Assembly: GCA_022482495.1 (NCBI GenBank)
Contig: JAKVPA010000002.1
Location: 186,001-250,000 of the forward strand
Direction of reading: 5' to 3'
Origin: Sphaerochaeta sp.
Lineage (GTDB): Bacteria > Spirochaetota > Spirochaetia > Sphaerochaetales > Sphaerochaetaceae
Length of the DNA: 64,000 bases
Positions within the stretch are counted from its first letter, which is position 1. Every line of letters begins with the position of its first letter. A program made the position numbers and the translations under genes. A model generated the notes under the pieces. That model ran no database searches. It had not been told where the DNA came from and saw only the letters and a program-made list of their open reading frames with translations. Shown one piece after another: positions 53,458 to 61,370 of this stretch.

Positions 53458-53474
53458 AGCAAGAACTGTGCCAA
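53458..53474 (-). promoter_or_regulatory. Sigma-54 promoter of the pspA operon
   Basis: The minus strand reads TTGGCACAGTTCTTGCT, one base from full consensus, with exact -24/-12 spacing. The predicted start near 53447 leaves a 16-base leader with AAGGAG. Three copies of CGGTTTT (53476, 53486 and 53497) lie directly upstream and may be activator contacts. Confidence 0.85.
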
Positions 53475-53539
53475 GCGGTTTTCACCGGTTTTTCATCGGT
53501 TTTCGGGGCAGGAGATTGGTGTTCTTTGCCATGTGATGG

Positions 53540-53545
53540 TATAAT
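53540..53545 (+). promoter_or_regulatory. -10 box of pspF, giving an almost leaderless mRNA
   Basis: A perfect TATAAT lies 9 bases before the pspF ATG, so transcription should begin 2-4 bases before the start codon. TTGGTG at 53516 (18-base spacer) is a poor -35. No Shine-Dalgarno sequence fits before the ATG. Confidence 0.6.
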
Positions 53546-53554
53546 TCGCCTATC

Positions 53555-54529
53555 ATGGAAGAGATGCAGACCCAGAGCCCGTTAGGGGAAAGCGAAGTGT
53601 TCCTGGATTTCCAGGCGAAACTGTCATTGGCCGCCAAGATGAACCGGAGCGTGCTGTTGGTGGGGGAGCGGGGGACCGGCAAGGAGATCGCCGCCCGTCG
53701 TCTCCACTACCTTTCCCCCCGGTGGCAGAAGAACCTGGTGACGATCAACTGCGCCGCCCTTCCCCCGTCGTTGATCGAAACGGAGTTGTTCGGCTACGAG
53801 CAGGGTGCGTTCACCGGAGCCCAGAAGACCCGCAAGGGGCGGTTCGAGGAGGCGGAAGGAGGGACACTGTTTTTGGATGAGATCGGCCTGATCCCTCTGG
53901 AAGTGCAGGAGAAGATCCTCCGGGTGGTGGAATACGGGACGTTCGAGCGGGTCGGCTCGTCGGTGACCCATACCTGTGATGTGCGGATCATCGGCGCCAC
54001 CAATGCCGATCTCCCCCAGCTGTGCAAGGAAGGAAAGTTCAAGGAAGATCTGCTGGACCGCCTGAGCTTCGAGGTGTTGTTCCTTCCCCCGCTTCGGGAA
54101 CGGGGGGATGACATCCTGCTGCTGGCCAATTTCTTCGCCGGAAAGATGGCGATGGAGTGCGGAAGGGATGATATCCCCGTCTTCTCCGACGAGGTGAAGG
54201 CACAGCTTCGTGCCTATCCCTGGCCTGGCAATGTGCGGGAGCTGAAGAACGTGGTGGAGCGGGCCGTCTACAAGCAGGATAGCCCGGTGATCGACCGTCT
54301 GGAGTTCCATCCGTTCACCAATCCGTACGAGAAACCGCAGGAATCGGAACAATCCGCTCCATTGGACTTGATGAACTATGAACAAGCAAAGCAGGAATTT
54401 GATATACTGTATCTGAAAAGAGCCCTGGAAGAGGGGCGGGGAAACCAAAAACGGGCTGCGGAATTGCTCGGCCTGACCTACGACCAGTTCCGTGGGTTGT
54501 ACCGCAAGTACAAGGAGGCGCTTGGATGA
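53555..54529 (+). CDS. pspF: PspF-type sigma-54 transcription activator
   Basis: This 324-residue AAA+ enhancer-binding protein has no N-terminal sensory domain, as in PspF. Walker A is GERGTGKE near residue 29, the sigma-54-contacting loop is EQGAFTGA near residue 78 and Walker B is GGTLFLDEIG near residue 99. The arginine-finger region follows. The C-terminal Fis-type helix-turn-helix is GNQKRAAELLGLTYDQFRGL. It is divergent from pspA, whose sigma-54 promoter it should activate, and the second pspA operon is a probable further target. Its stop overlaps the ogt start. Confidence 0.93.
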   Translation: MEEMQTQSPLGESEVFLDFQAKLSLAAKMNRSVLLVGERGTGKEIAARRLHYLSPRWQKNLVTINCAALPPSLIETELFGYEQGAFTGAQKTRKGRFEEAEGGTLFLDEIGLIPLEVQEKILRVVEYGTFERVGSSVTHTCDVRIIGATNADLPQLCKEGKFKEDLLDRLSFEVLFLPPLRERGDDILLLANFFAGKMAMECGRDDIPVFSDEVKAQLRAYPWPGNVRELKNVVERAVYKQDSPVIDRLEFHPFTNPYEKPQESEQSAPLDLMNYEQAKQEFDILYLKRALEEGRGNQKRAAELLGLTYDQFRGLYRKYKEALG

Positions 54530-54990
54530 GAACAGTTACCAACTACCATTACTACGAGGAGCTGAATCTGACCATCGGGGAAGATGGGGGGAAACTTTCC
54601 GTCATCGACTGGGGCCGGCAGATATTCGCCGGGACCAACCAGCAGACTCCGTTGACCGATGAGACGTACCGGCAACTGTGCGATTATTTCGCAGGCAGAC
54701 GGAAATCATTTGACCTTCCGCTTGAGGTGCATGGCACGGAGTTCGAGATGGCCGTGTGGGCTGAGCTGCAGAAGATTCCGTACGGCAAGACCACCACGTA
54801 CACCCAAATCGCCCAGGACCTGGGAGACAAGGAAGCACGGCGGGCCGTCGGTATGGCGTGCAACCACAATCCGATCGCCATCGTCATTCCCTGCCACCGT
54901 GTCATCGGCGCCGACGGATCGCTTGTCGGTTACGTGGGCACGCTGGACGCCAAGAAAGCGTTGCTCCGTCTGGAACAGAACAACAGCTGA
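54526..54990 (+). CDS. ogt: Methylated-DNA--protein-cysteine methyltransferase
   Basis: This 154-residue suicide DNA-repair protein removes methyl groups from O6-methylguanine. The acceptor cysteine lies in IVIPCHRVIGADGSLVGY (near residue 125). The preceding helix-turn-helix region has YGKTTTYTQIAQDLG and ARRAVGMACNHNP. The ATG overlaps the pspF stop by 4 bases, so the two form an operon. It is convergent with the heparinase gene, which ends 1 base later. Confidence 0.93.
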   Translation: MRTVTNYHYYEELNLTIGEDGGKLSVIDWGRQIFAGTNQQTPLTDETYRQLCDYFAGRRKSFDLPLEVHGTEFEMAVWAELQKIPYGKTTTYTQIAQDLGDKEARRAVGMACNHNPIAIVIPCHRVIGADGSLVGYVGTLDAKKALLRLEQNNS

Positions 54991-56839
54991 TCACCAGATG
55001 CAAAGAGGCTGGTCGGCATCCTGTTTGATCAACAGGCTGCCGTATCCTTCCATCGATCCGCACCTGACCAAATCCACCTGATGGATGATCTCTTCTCGAC
55101 GGTTGATCATCGTGAGGGTATGTCCTTCGGTGGTGATGGACAGCCCGTATCCTGCCGTCTCGTGGATGGAAGTTCCGTCTCCGACGCAATGGAGCGGAAG
55201 CGGGGTTGCAGGTGAACGGCCGTTGGCTGAAGAGGGTGACGGCATGCCCGTTTGGGGGGATGGGAAGCTCGAGTACGGTGGTTGGAAGCAACTGGCGGTA
55301 CTCAGGACTGGTCTCCCCACGCATTTGCTTGGGAATCTCTTTCCCCAACAGGGAGACAGAAAGCGGGCCGCATTGCCACAGAGCCCCATGGTATTGGCAG
55401 GGGCAGGAAGCGGCAAGATGCCAGCGAAGCGTTGCCGCTTCTGTACCGTACACATCATCGCAGACCACTGCCAGATGGGAAAACAACAGGATCCTGCGAC
55501 GAGTGAGCATCCCATCCGGATGACGGATCCAGCATTCCGCGGCATCGACTTCAGGAGATACTGCCGTTCTGAACCCTATGACGTGGAGCAGCGACGCATA
55601 CGACCAGCTCTCCTGGGATCGCGCGTCGTGGCTGGTCTCCACCACGTTGTGGGCGGCAGGATCCTTCAGCCGGATACGGATCGGGGTGTCGGTGTAGGTG
55701 TATCTTCCACTGTCTATCATCACCGGTTTCCCTTGGAAGGCAAGGTCGGCTTGGCCCGCGTCCAGATGTCCATGACCACTTCCCAGCGCTGTGGCGTGGA
55801 AGTACAGTTCGAAATCCCCTTTGCGAAGACAGCAACTTCCGTTGCGTGACGCCACGATGGAGGTGGTGGGGCGCAGGGGTTCCTTCCCCGCGATGGATGC
55901 GCGTTCCTGTGAGAGAAAATCCAGATAGGTTTCCTCCTCCTCTCCAGAGAAGAGTGTTGGTTCATTGAAGAGGATCGCCGCTTCCGTCCTGAGGTTTCGG
56001 ACATCCAGCAGGTCACTGTCCCCCTGGGGGAAGATGATTCCCTTCCCGAACGTCATCCCATCCAGAGCTTTGGCCATGGCATAGGCTTTTTCCTTGATGC
56101 CTGAGGGCAGATGGATGGATGCGTGCTGGCAGATCAGCAGAGCATCCAGGACACACCGAAGAACTTCGGCGTGGTACAACGGGCTTTGTTCCCACTGCAC
56201 GCCATCCGGAAGCACTTGGAACGAGAGTTCCTCTTCCAGACGACGTATGGCTTCCTTGCGCCACGCCTCCTGGTCCCTGGCGATGCCGGCCAACAGCAGA
56301 CCGTGGTCTTGGATCACCCCCCAGTTGGACATGCGGTGGAACGAGGTGTGGGATTCCAGAAGATAGGTGGCGTGCTGGTCGATGCTGCTGATGATCCGCT
56401 GGGTAAGGGCTTCAGGCAGGGGAGAGCCTGCCAGACGGAACAACTCGAGCGTCCGGAGCCAATGCTCCACCCTGATGCCTGCCTCCAAGCTTCGCCAGCT
56501 GGTCTGCTCCCGTGCTTTGGTGTGTGGCTGGGTGGTGAGGAAGTCGTCCCACAGCACCATGCAGGTTTCCCGGTATGATGCGTTTCCTGTCGCGGCGAAT
56601 GCTTTGGCCAATGCGACGAACACGGAGTGGCGGCACAGCGCGTAGACCCATTCCATGTCTCCGTCCGGTGTCTGTTCCCATTCCGCCCCGCCATGGAACG
56701 GGACGGGAATCCTGCATTTTTCCATCTCATAGTGGTCCGTATGGATGATGGTGTGACGAACCGCAGCATCCGCCATGGCAAACGTGTCCGGTGAGAGATG
56801 CGTGGTGAATTCCAGATCATTGGTCCAAAGATTGGGCAT
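54991..56839 (-). CDS. Heparinase II/III-like polysaccharide lyase, frameshifted
   Basis: This protein of about 615 residues (corrected) has an N-terminal helical toroid and a C-terminal beta domain (LGSGHGHLDAGQADLAFQGK, then MIDSGRYTY) as in heparinase II/III and alginate lyase families. It starts at 56839 (MPNLWTNDLEFTTHLSPD), with AAGGAG upstream. One extra base near 55190 shifts the end: the true C-terminus reads PLHCVGDGTSIHETAGYGLS and closes at 54991. There is no signal peptide, so it may act on imported uronic-acid oligosaccharides. It lies alone between the two psp loci. Confidence 0.85.
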
Positions 56840-56966
56840 GGGTTTCTCCTTCTGGGGTGATGGACCACCAGTGAACGCGCCCCCATGATACTGGTTTTCT
56901 TGCATTCCGGCAAAAGGGAAGGACAAAGAAAAGGGATCCGATTTCCGGTCGGATCCCCGTTTGTCC

Positions 56967-57149
56967 TCACGATGGGGTGATGGCCACCCCCAACACGTAC
57001 AGCAACGCCGCCGGGATGAAGCCGATGCGGCATGCCACCACCACGGCGATGATCCTGAGGATCCAGGCGTTGATGCCTGTTTTCCGGGAAAGCGTGGCGA
57101 ACAGGCCAAGCAGCACCGGGGCGGTGGGGGACCGGTACTCACTTCGCAT
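56967..57149 (-). CDS. Short PspC-like membrane protein
   Basis: This 60-residue protein matches the core of a PspC domain: SPTAPVLLGLFATLSRKTGI followed by WILRIIAVVVACRIGFIPAA, a hydrophobic segment and a turn. It lacks the cytosolic tail of the PspC encoded at 52070. Its ATG overlaps the end of the second pspA by 11 bases, and it is the only other gene of that operon. It could be truncated, but the reading frame is clean. Confidence 0.75.
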   Translation of the reverse strand: MRSEYRSPTAPVLLGLFATLSRKTGINAWILRIIAVVVACRIGFIPAALLYVLGVAITPS

Positions 57150-57807
57150 GGGTTTTATCCTTCAGCGCCTTCAGTTGCGCCTCGATGTCCGAGTCCTGTT
57201 CCATCTTGGCGAAGGTCTCATCGGTGGAGACGGTCCCCGATGGAGAACGGGACAGGTTGGCTTCAGCTTCCATCCGCTCGATCTTGGTCTCCAGATCCCG
57301 GAAATGGCGCATGATGTCCACTGACTCGCTCTTCTTCAGGACGGATTCCACCGTCTGCTTCTGGCGGGCGCTTTTGGCCCGTTCCACCAACGTGGCCTGT
57401 TTCCCTTTCACTTCTTCCAGCTTGTCATGGATTTCCGTAACCTGGGTCTCTTCCTTGGCGATGATTTCCGTCAACGCGGCGAGATGGATTTCCACCCGTT
57501 TGACCTGTTCGGTGGCGGTGCGTTTCTCGATCAAGGCTTCACGGGCCAGGTCATCACGGTTCTGCCCGACGGCCATTGACGCCCGTTCCTCCCACCGGCT
57601 GGCCGCGGCGGCGAATTCCAGTTTCTCCCGCTCCAACGTCTTCTTCTCCGCCTTGTGGTCGGCCAGGGACGCGCGGGCTTTGTCCAACGTCTCCTCCAGC
57701 TGGGTGATCATCAGGTTGATCATCTTCTGCGGGTCTTCCCATTTGTCCAATGCGCTGTTGAGATTGGCGCTCATAATGTCACTCATTCGTTTCCATACGT
57801 TGCTCAT
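57139..57807 (-). CDS. Second PspA-family protein
   Basis: This 222-residue PspA/Vipp1-family coiled-coil protein starts MSNVWKRMSDIMSANLNSAL and continues DKWEDPQKMINLMITQLEET, aligning throughout with the PspA encoded at 52778. The two have clearly diverged, and this one has a Ser/Thr-rich C-terminal linker (SPSGTVSTDETFAKME). An AAGGAG ribosome site and a sigma-54 promoter lie upstream. The pairing with a short PspC suggests a second envelope-stress module rather than a redundant copy. Confidence 0.93.
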   Translation of the reverse strand: MSNVWKRMSDIMSANLNSALDKWEDPQKMINLMITQLEETLDKARASLADHKAEKKTLEREKLEFAAAASRWEERASMAVGQNRDDLAREALIEKRTATEQVKRVEIHLAALTEIIAKEETQVTEIHDKLEEVKGKQATLVERAKSARQKQTVESVLKKSESVDIMRHFRDLETKIERMEAEANLSRSPSGTVSTDETFAKMEQDSDIEAQLKALKDKTHAK

Positions 57808-57847
57808 CTGTTGCTCCTTCCGATTGAAAATCGTTCACCAATAGCAT

Positions 57848-57864
57848 TGCAGATGTCGTGCCAA
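57848..57864 (-). promoter_or_regulatory. Sigma-54 promoter of the second pspA operon
   Basis: The minus strand reads TTGGCACGACATCTGCA, a near-consensus site with identical spacing to the other three. The predicted start near 57837 leaves a 30-base leader. A palindrome, GTGGTAAAATTAACCAC, about 65-80 bases upstream (near 57929-57945) could be the activator site or an operator of the divergent MATE gene. Confidence 0.82.
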
Positions 57865-57997
57865 CTCGATAAAACCATAAAAACAACGCGAAAATCAGAG
57901 TTTTGGCGGGTTTTGCCATGGAAAGTGGTAAAATTAACCACCGGTTTGGTATGGATACCCACAGGGAAAACGTGTATCCTCGAGCAAAGAGCCTCTG

Positions 57998-59404
57998 ATG
58001 TTGATCAACCTGCTGTTCTCCAAGAAATCCATGCTTGGTTCGATTCCGGAGCGTGGGCCCATCCCCCCGATGGGGCGTCTTCTCTCCCGGACGATGCGGG
58101 TGGCCTGGCCGGCCATCGTGGAGCAGTTCCTTGTCTCGCTGGTCTCCTTCATCGACACGGTGATGGTCAGCGGACTGGGGGCGTACGCCATCGCCGCCGT
58201 AGGACTGTGTGGACAGCCGAAGTTCATCACATTGATCCCGTTCTTCAGCCTGAACGTGGCGGTCTCCGCGTTGGTGGCCCGTCGCAAGGGGCAGGGGGAC
58301 CGGGAATCAGCCAACCGGATTCTGTTGTTCTCCCTGAAATTCTCCGCCATCCTCACCGTCGTGATCTCCGTCCTTGGCGTTGCCTTCGCCGATCCCCTGA
58401 TCCGGTTCGCCGGCAGCCAGCCGGACACCCACCAGGCGGCCGTGGCCTATTTCCGCATCGTCGTCGGAGGGATGGCGTTCAACGTGTTTTCGCTGGTGAT
58501 CAACGCGGCGCAGCGGGGCGCGGGCAATACGATGATCGCCATGAAGACCAACCTGACTTCCAACGCCGTCAACCTGGTGCTGAACTACTGCCTGATCGGC
58601 GGACACTTCGGGTTTCCCGCCCTGGGGGTTCAGGGGGATGCCATCGCCACCGTCTCCGGTACGGTCGTCGCCCTCGTCATGTCCGTCGCTTCGGTGCTGC
58701 ACAAGGATGGGTTCCTGTACGTGTTCCATGGGGAGAGGGGAAAACGGAAGATCGACCGGTTCTCCCTGCACAGCATGTGGAGCGTGGGATCGGCATCCCT
58801 GCTGGAACAACTGTTCCTCCGTATCGGCTTCATGACGTACGCCATCATCGTTGCCCATCTGGGTACGGTGGCGTTCGCCGCCCACCAGATCGGGATGAAC
58901 ATCATCTCGCTGTCGTTTTCCATCGGCAACGGGCTTTCCATCGCCGCCGTGGCGCTGGTCGGTGAGAGTCTGGGGGAAAAGCGTCCCGATCTCGCCCGGA
59001 TGTTCGGCAGGATCTGCCAGCGTTTCGGCATGATCTTCTCGTTCTCCCTTGCCATCTGCTTCAGTACGGTGGGGAGGGATATCTTCCGTCTGTTCTCCGA
59101 GGATCCGGTGATCCTGGATTATGGGGGTACCATCATGCCGGTCATCGCCGTGATCGTCATCCTGCAGATCGCACAGGTAATCTTCTCCGGGTGCCTGAGG
59201 GGCGCCGGCGACACCCGTGCCGTCGCGTTGATCAGCCTGGTGTCGGTGACCTTCATCCGGCCGTTCTCCGGCTGGCTGTTCGTCTATCCGTTGCACGCAG
59301 GCCTGCTCGGCGCGTGGTTCGGCATTCTGGTGGACCAGTTCATGCGGTTCATCCTGACGTTCTTCCGCTATCGCAGCGGAAAATGGCTGGACATCATCCT
59401 GTAA
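57998..59404 (+). CDS. MATE-family efflux transporter
   Basis: This 468-residue inner-membrane antiporter of the MATE/NorM family has about twelve hydrophobic segments in two similar bundles. Each bundle starts with a phrase of the type WPAIVEQFLVSLVSFIDTVM (near residue 37) and GSASLLEQLFLRIGFMTYAI (near residue 265). Substrates are usually cationic drugs or metabolites. The start at 57998 has a weak ribosome site, and 58031 is an alternative. It is divergent from the second psp operon and convergent with the Crp/Fnr gene, overlapping it by 11 bases. Confidence 0.92.
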   Translation: MLINLLFSKKSMLGSIPERGPIPPMGRLLSRTMRVAWPAIVEQFLVSLVSFIDTVMVSGLGAYAIAAVGLCGQPKFITLIPFFSLNVAVSALVARRKGQGDRESANRILLFSLKFSAILTVVISVLGVAFADPLIRFAGSQPDTHQAAVAYFRIVVGGMAFNVFSLVINAAQRGAGNTMIAMKTNLTSNAVNLVLNYCLIGGHFGFPALGVQGDAIATVSGTVVALVMSVASVLHKDGFLYVFHGERGKRKIDRFSLHSMWSVGSASLLEQLFLRIGFMTYAIIVAHLGTVAFAAHQIGMNIISLSFSIGNGLSIAAVALVGESLGEKRPDLARMFGRICQRFGMIFSFSLAICFSTVGRDIFRLFSEDPVILDYGGTIMPVIAVIVILQIAQVIFSGCLRGAGDTRAVALISLVSVTFIRPFSGWLFVYPLHAGLLGAWFGILVDQFMRFILTFFRYRSGKWLDIIL

Positions 59405-60041
59405 CCGTATCAGGTCGTTTCAGAATAAAACTGTTCTTGTCGCAGTACAGGACCCCTTCCTTCTCCAATTGGGACAGGGTGGAGGAGAGCGCGCTGCGGT
59501 CCACGCAGAGATAGTCGGCCAGTTGCTGGCGGTTGAACGGAATCTCGAACGATACGGCATGCTGGCGCACCGCCTCCCGGTACAGATAGGAAAGGACCCG
59601 CTCCCGGATGGTCCGGGGTGAGATGTCCTTGATCTTCCCGGTGAGCATCAGGTTCTTCGATGCCATGATGGACAGGAGGTTGGCGATCAGCCGGGAATGG
59701 AACGCGCACGCTTTGCCGCAGGGGGTGAACACCTTCTGCAGGGAAAGGAACTGGATGACACAGTCCGTGGCCGCCGTGACCTCCACGGCAAGCGGTTCTC
59801 CCGCGCAGGCGTACGCTTCTCCGAACACATCCCCTTCCGTCGCCGTTCCGATGATCCCTTCCCTGTCCCAGATGTCGTGGGACTTGATGTACACGGTGCC
59901 CTGGATGACGATGGCGATCTGCCGGATCACCGTGCCGCTGTGCCAGATGGCCTGGTCTTTGGCGTACCGTTTTTGCCGCATGCCCAGGCACCCGTACATT
60001 TCCTGGAGCTCTTCTGTGGTGATGCCGTGGAACAGTGTCAT
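59394..60041 (-). CDS. Crp/Fnr-family regulator, probably HcpR-like
   Basis: This 215-residue regulator has an N-terminal cyclic-nucleotide-binding-type barrel (residues about 10-115, with GDVFGEAYACAGEP). A dimer helix and a C-terminal helix-turn-helix follow (FNRQQLADYLCVDRSALSST near residue 172). It lacks the N-terminal cysteine cluster of oxygen-sensing FNR. It is divergent from the ferredoxin-cupin-hcp operon, and a good palindrome lies between them. In several anaerobes HcpR, a Crp/Fnr protein, controls hcp in response to nitric oxide, so the same role is inferred here. Confidence 0.85.
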   Translation of the reverse strand: MTLFHGITTEELQEMYGCLGMRQKRYAKDQAIWHSGTVIRQIAIVIQGTVYIKSHDIWDREGIIGTATEGDVFGEAYACAGEPLAVEVTAATDCVIQFLSLQKVFTPCGKACAFHSRLIANLLSIMASKNLMLTGKIKDISPRTIRERVLSYLYREAVRQHAVSFEIPFNRQQLADYLCVDRSALSSTLSQLEKEGVLYCDKNSFILKRPDTVTG

Positions 60042-60094
60042 TGGTTCTCCTTCGTCTCAAGTATCATGGTACGCTTCATTCCGGTCAAGGAAAA

Positions 60095-60112
60095 ATGTTG
60101 TAATTCCAACAT
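60095..60112. promoter_or_regulatory. Candidate operator of the hcp operon
   Basis: ATGTTGTAATTCCAACAT is an 18-base inverted repeat symmetric at 16 positions. It lies 50 bases before the ferredoxin ATG and 54 bases before the Crp/Fnr start. It is the natural binding site for the divergent regulator. Confidence 0.55.
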
Positions 60113-60161
60113 ACGAAGAACGGGAGTTCCTCTATTCTTGATGGAGAGAGAGGAAAAAAGG

Positions 60162-60833
60162 ATGAAGCGTCAGGTCATTCAGATCGATGAACAGAAGTGC
60201 AATGGGTGTGGATTGTGCGCCCAGGCCTGTCATGAGGGGGCCATCGGCATGGTGAACGGGAAGGCGAAGTTGCTCAGGGACGACTACTGTGATGGCATGG
60301 GCGATTGCCTGCCGTCCTGCCCCCAGGGAGCCATCTCGTTCATCGAGAAGGAGACGGTCCCGTACGACAAGCAGGCGGTGCAGGCCCGCAAGGCCGCTTC
60401 CGGTTGCCCGGGGACACGGATGCGGATGATGAAACCGGAAGATGATGCCCGTCAGGCGCCGGTGTTCCATTCCCAGCTGAGGCAATGGCCGGTGCAGATC
60501 AAACTGGTGCCGGTCACCGCTCCGTACTTCCAGGGGGCGGACCTGCTGGTCGCCGCCGACTGTACGGCCTATGCCTACGCGGCGATGCATCAGGATTTCA
60601 TCAAGGGCCGCGTCACGTTGGTCGGATGCCCAAAGCTGGACGCGGTGGATTACACGGAGAAACTGCAGGCCATTTTGGAGTCGAATGACATCCGAAGCCT
60701 GGTGATCGTCCGGATGGAGGTCCCCTGTTGCGGGGGCTTGGAAGCGGCGGCGAAGACGGCGCTGAAGAATTCAGGGAAGTTCATCCCGTGGCGGGTGGTG
60801 ACCATCACCATCGACGGGAACAAGATCGAATAG
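60162..60833 (+). CDS. 4Fe-4S ferredoxin-domain protein
   Basis: This 223-residue protein has two [4Fe-4S] motifs at the N-terminus: CNGCGLCAQAC followed by the fourth ligand in CLPSCPQGAI. A domain of about 130 residues follows with scattered cysteines (VAADCTAYAYAAMHQDF, VGCPKLDAVDYTEK and VPCCGGLEAA). The same arrangement is found beside hcp genes in other anaerobes. It probably passes electrons to the hybrid-cluster protein. The start is at 60162, with GGAAAAAAGG upstream. It leads the operon. Confidence 0.9.
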   Translation: MKRQVIQIDEQKCNGCGLCAQACHEGAIGMVNGKAKLLRDDYCDGMGDCLPSCPQGAISFIEKETVPYDKQAVQARKAASGCPGTRMRMMKPEDDARQAPVFHSQLRQWPVQIKLVPVTAPYFQGADLLVAADCTAYAYAAMHQDFIKGRVTLVGCPKLDAVDYTEKLQAILESNDIRSLVIVRMEVPCCGGLEAAAKTALKNSGKFIPWRVVTITIDGNKIE

Positions 60834-60843
60834 GAGGAGACAA

Positions 60844-61026
60844 ATGAAGTATCATGTGGATGCGGATACGTGTATCGGGTGCGGGTTGTGCGCAGGCACC
60901 TGCCCGGAGATTTTCTCGCTGAATGACCAAGGCAAGGCGGTGGCCAAGGAAACGGACACCGATCTTTCCACGGCAAAGGACGCCATGGACGGATGCCCGG
61001 TAGGGGCCATCGGGGAGGCGGAATGA
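60844..61026 (+). CDS. Small single-cluster ferredoxin
   Basis: This 60-residue [4Fe-4S] ferredoxin carries CIGCGLCAGTCPEIF and a distal cysteine in AMDGCPVGAIGEAE. That is the four-ligand pattern of the monocluster Thermotoga/Desulfovibrio type. AGGAGG precedes it and its stop overlaps the cupin start. It is a likely electron donor for Hcp. Confidence 0.93.
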   Translation: MKYHVDADTCIGCGLCAGTCPEIFSLNDQGKAVAKETDTDLSTAKDAMDGCPVGAIGEAE

Positions 61027-61370
61027 TCAAGAACATCCCGTTTTCCGAGGTGATGGATCTGGCGGGCCAGGTGTCCGTCGCGAAGGGACAGGTGGTCTCC
61101 AAGACGCTTGCCCAGAACGACGCGGTGAGCATCACGTTGTTCTCCTTCGCCAAAGGGGAGGAGATCAGCACCCACCAGAGCAGTGGGGACGCCATGGTGC
61201 TGGTGTTGGATGGCAAAGGGCGGTTCACCGTCGGGGGTACGCCGTTTGAAGTGAAGAAAGGGGAGACGATCGTTATGCCGGCGCGCGTTCCCCACGCGGT
61301 GTACGCGGTGGAGGATTTCAAGATGCTTCTCACCGTGGTGTTTCCCGAACAAACAAAGGAGTCGGTATGA
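61023..61370 (+). CDS. Cupin-domain protein
   Basis: This 115-residue small cupin has the first motif (STHQSSGDAMVLVLDGKGRF) and the second (MPARVPHAVYAVEDFKM), each with a histidine that could hold a metal. Start and stop overlap the neighbouring genes by 4 bases, so it is co-translated with the ferredoxin and hcp. Cupins of this kind often accompany hcp in anaerobes, but the reaction is not known. Confidence 0.88.
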   Translation: MIKNIPFSEVMDLAGQVSVAKGQVVSKTLAQNDAVSITLFSFAKGEEISTHQSSGDAMVLVLDGKGRFTVGGTPFEVKKGETIVMPARVPHAVYAVEDFKMLLTVVFPEQTKESV

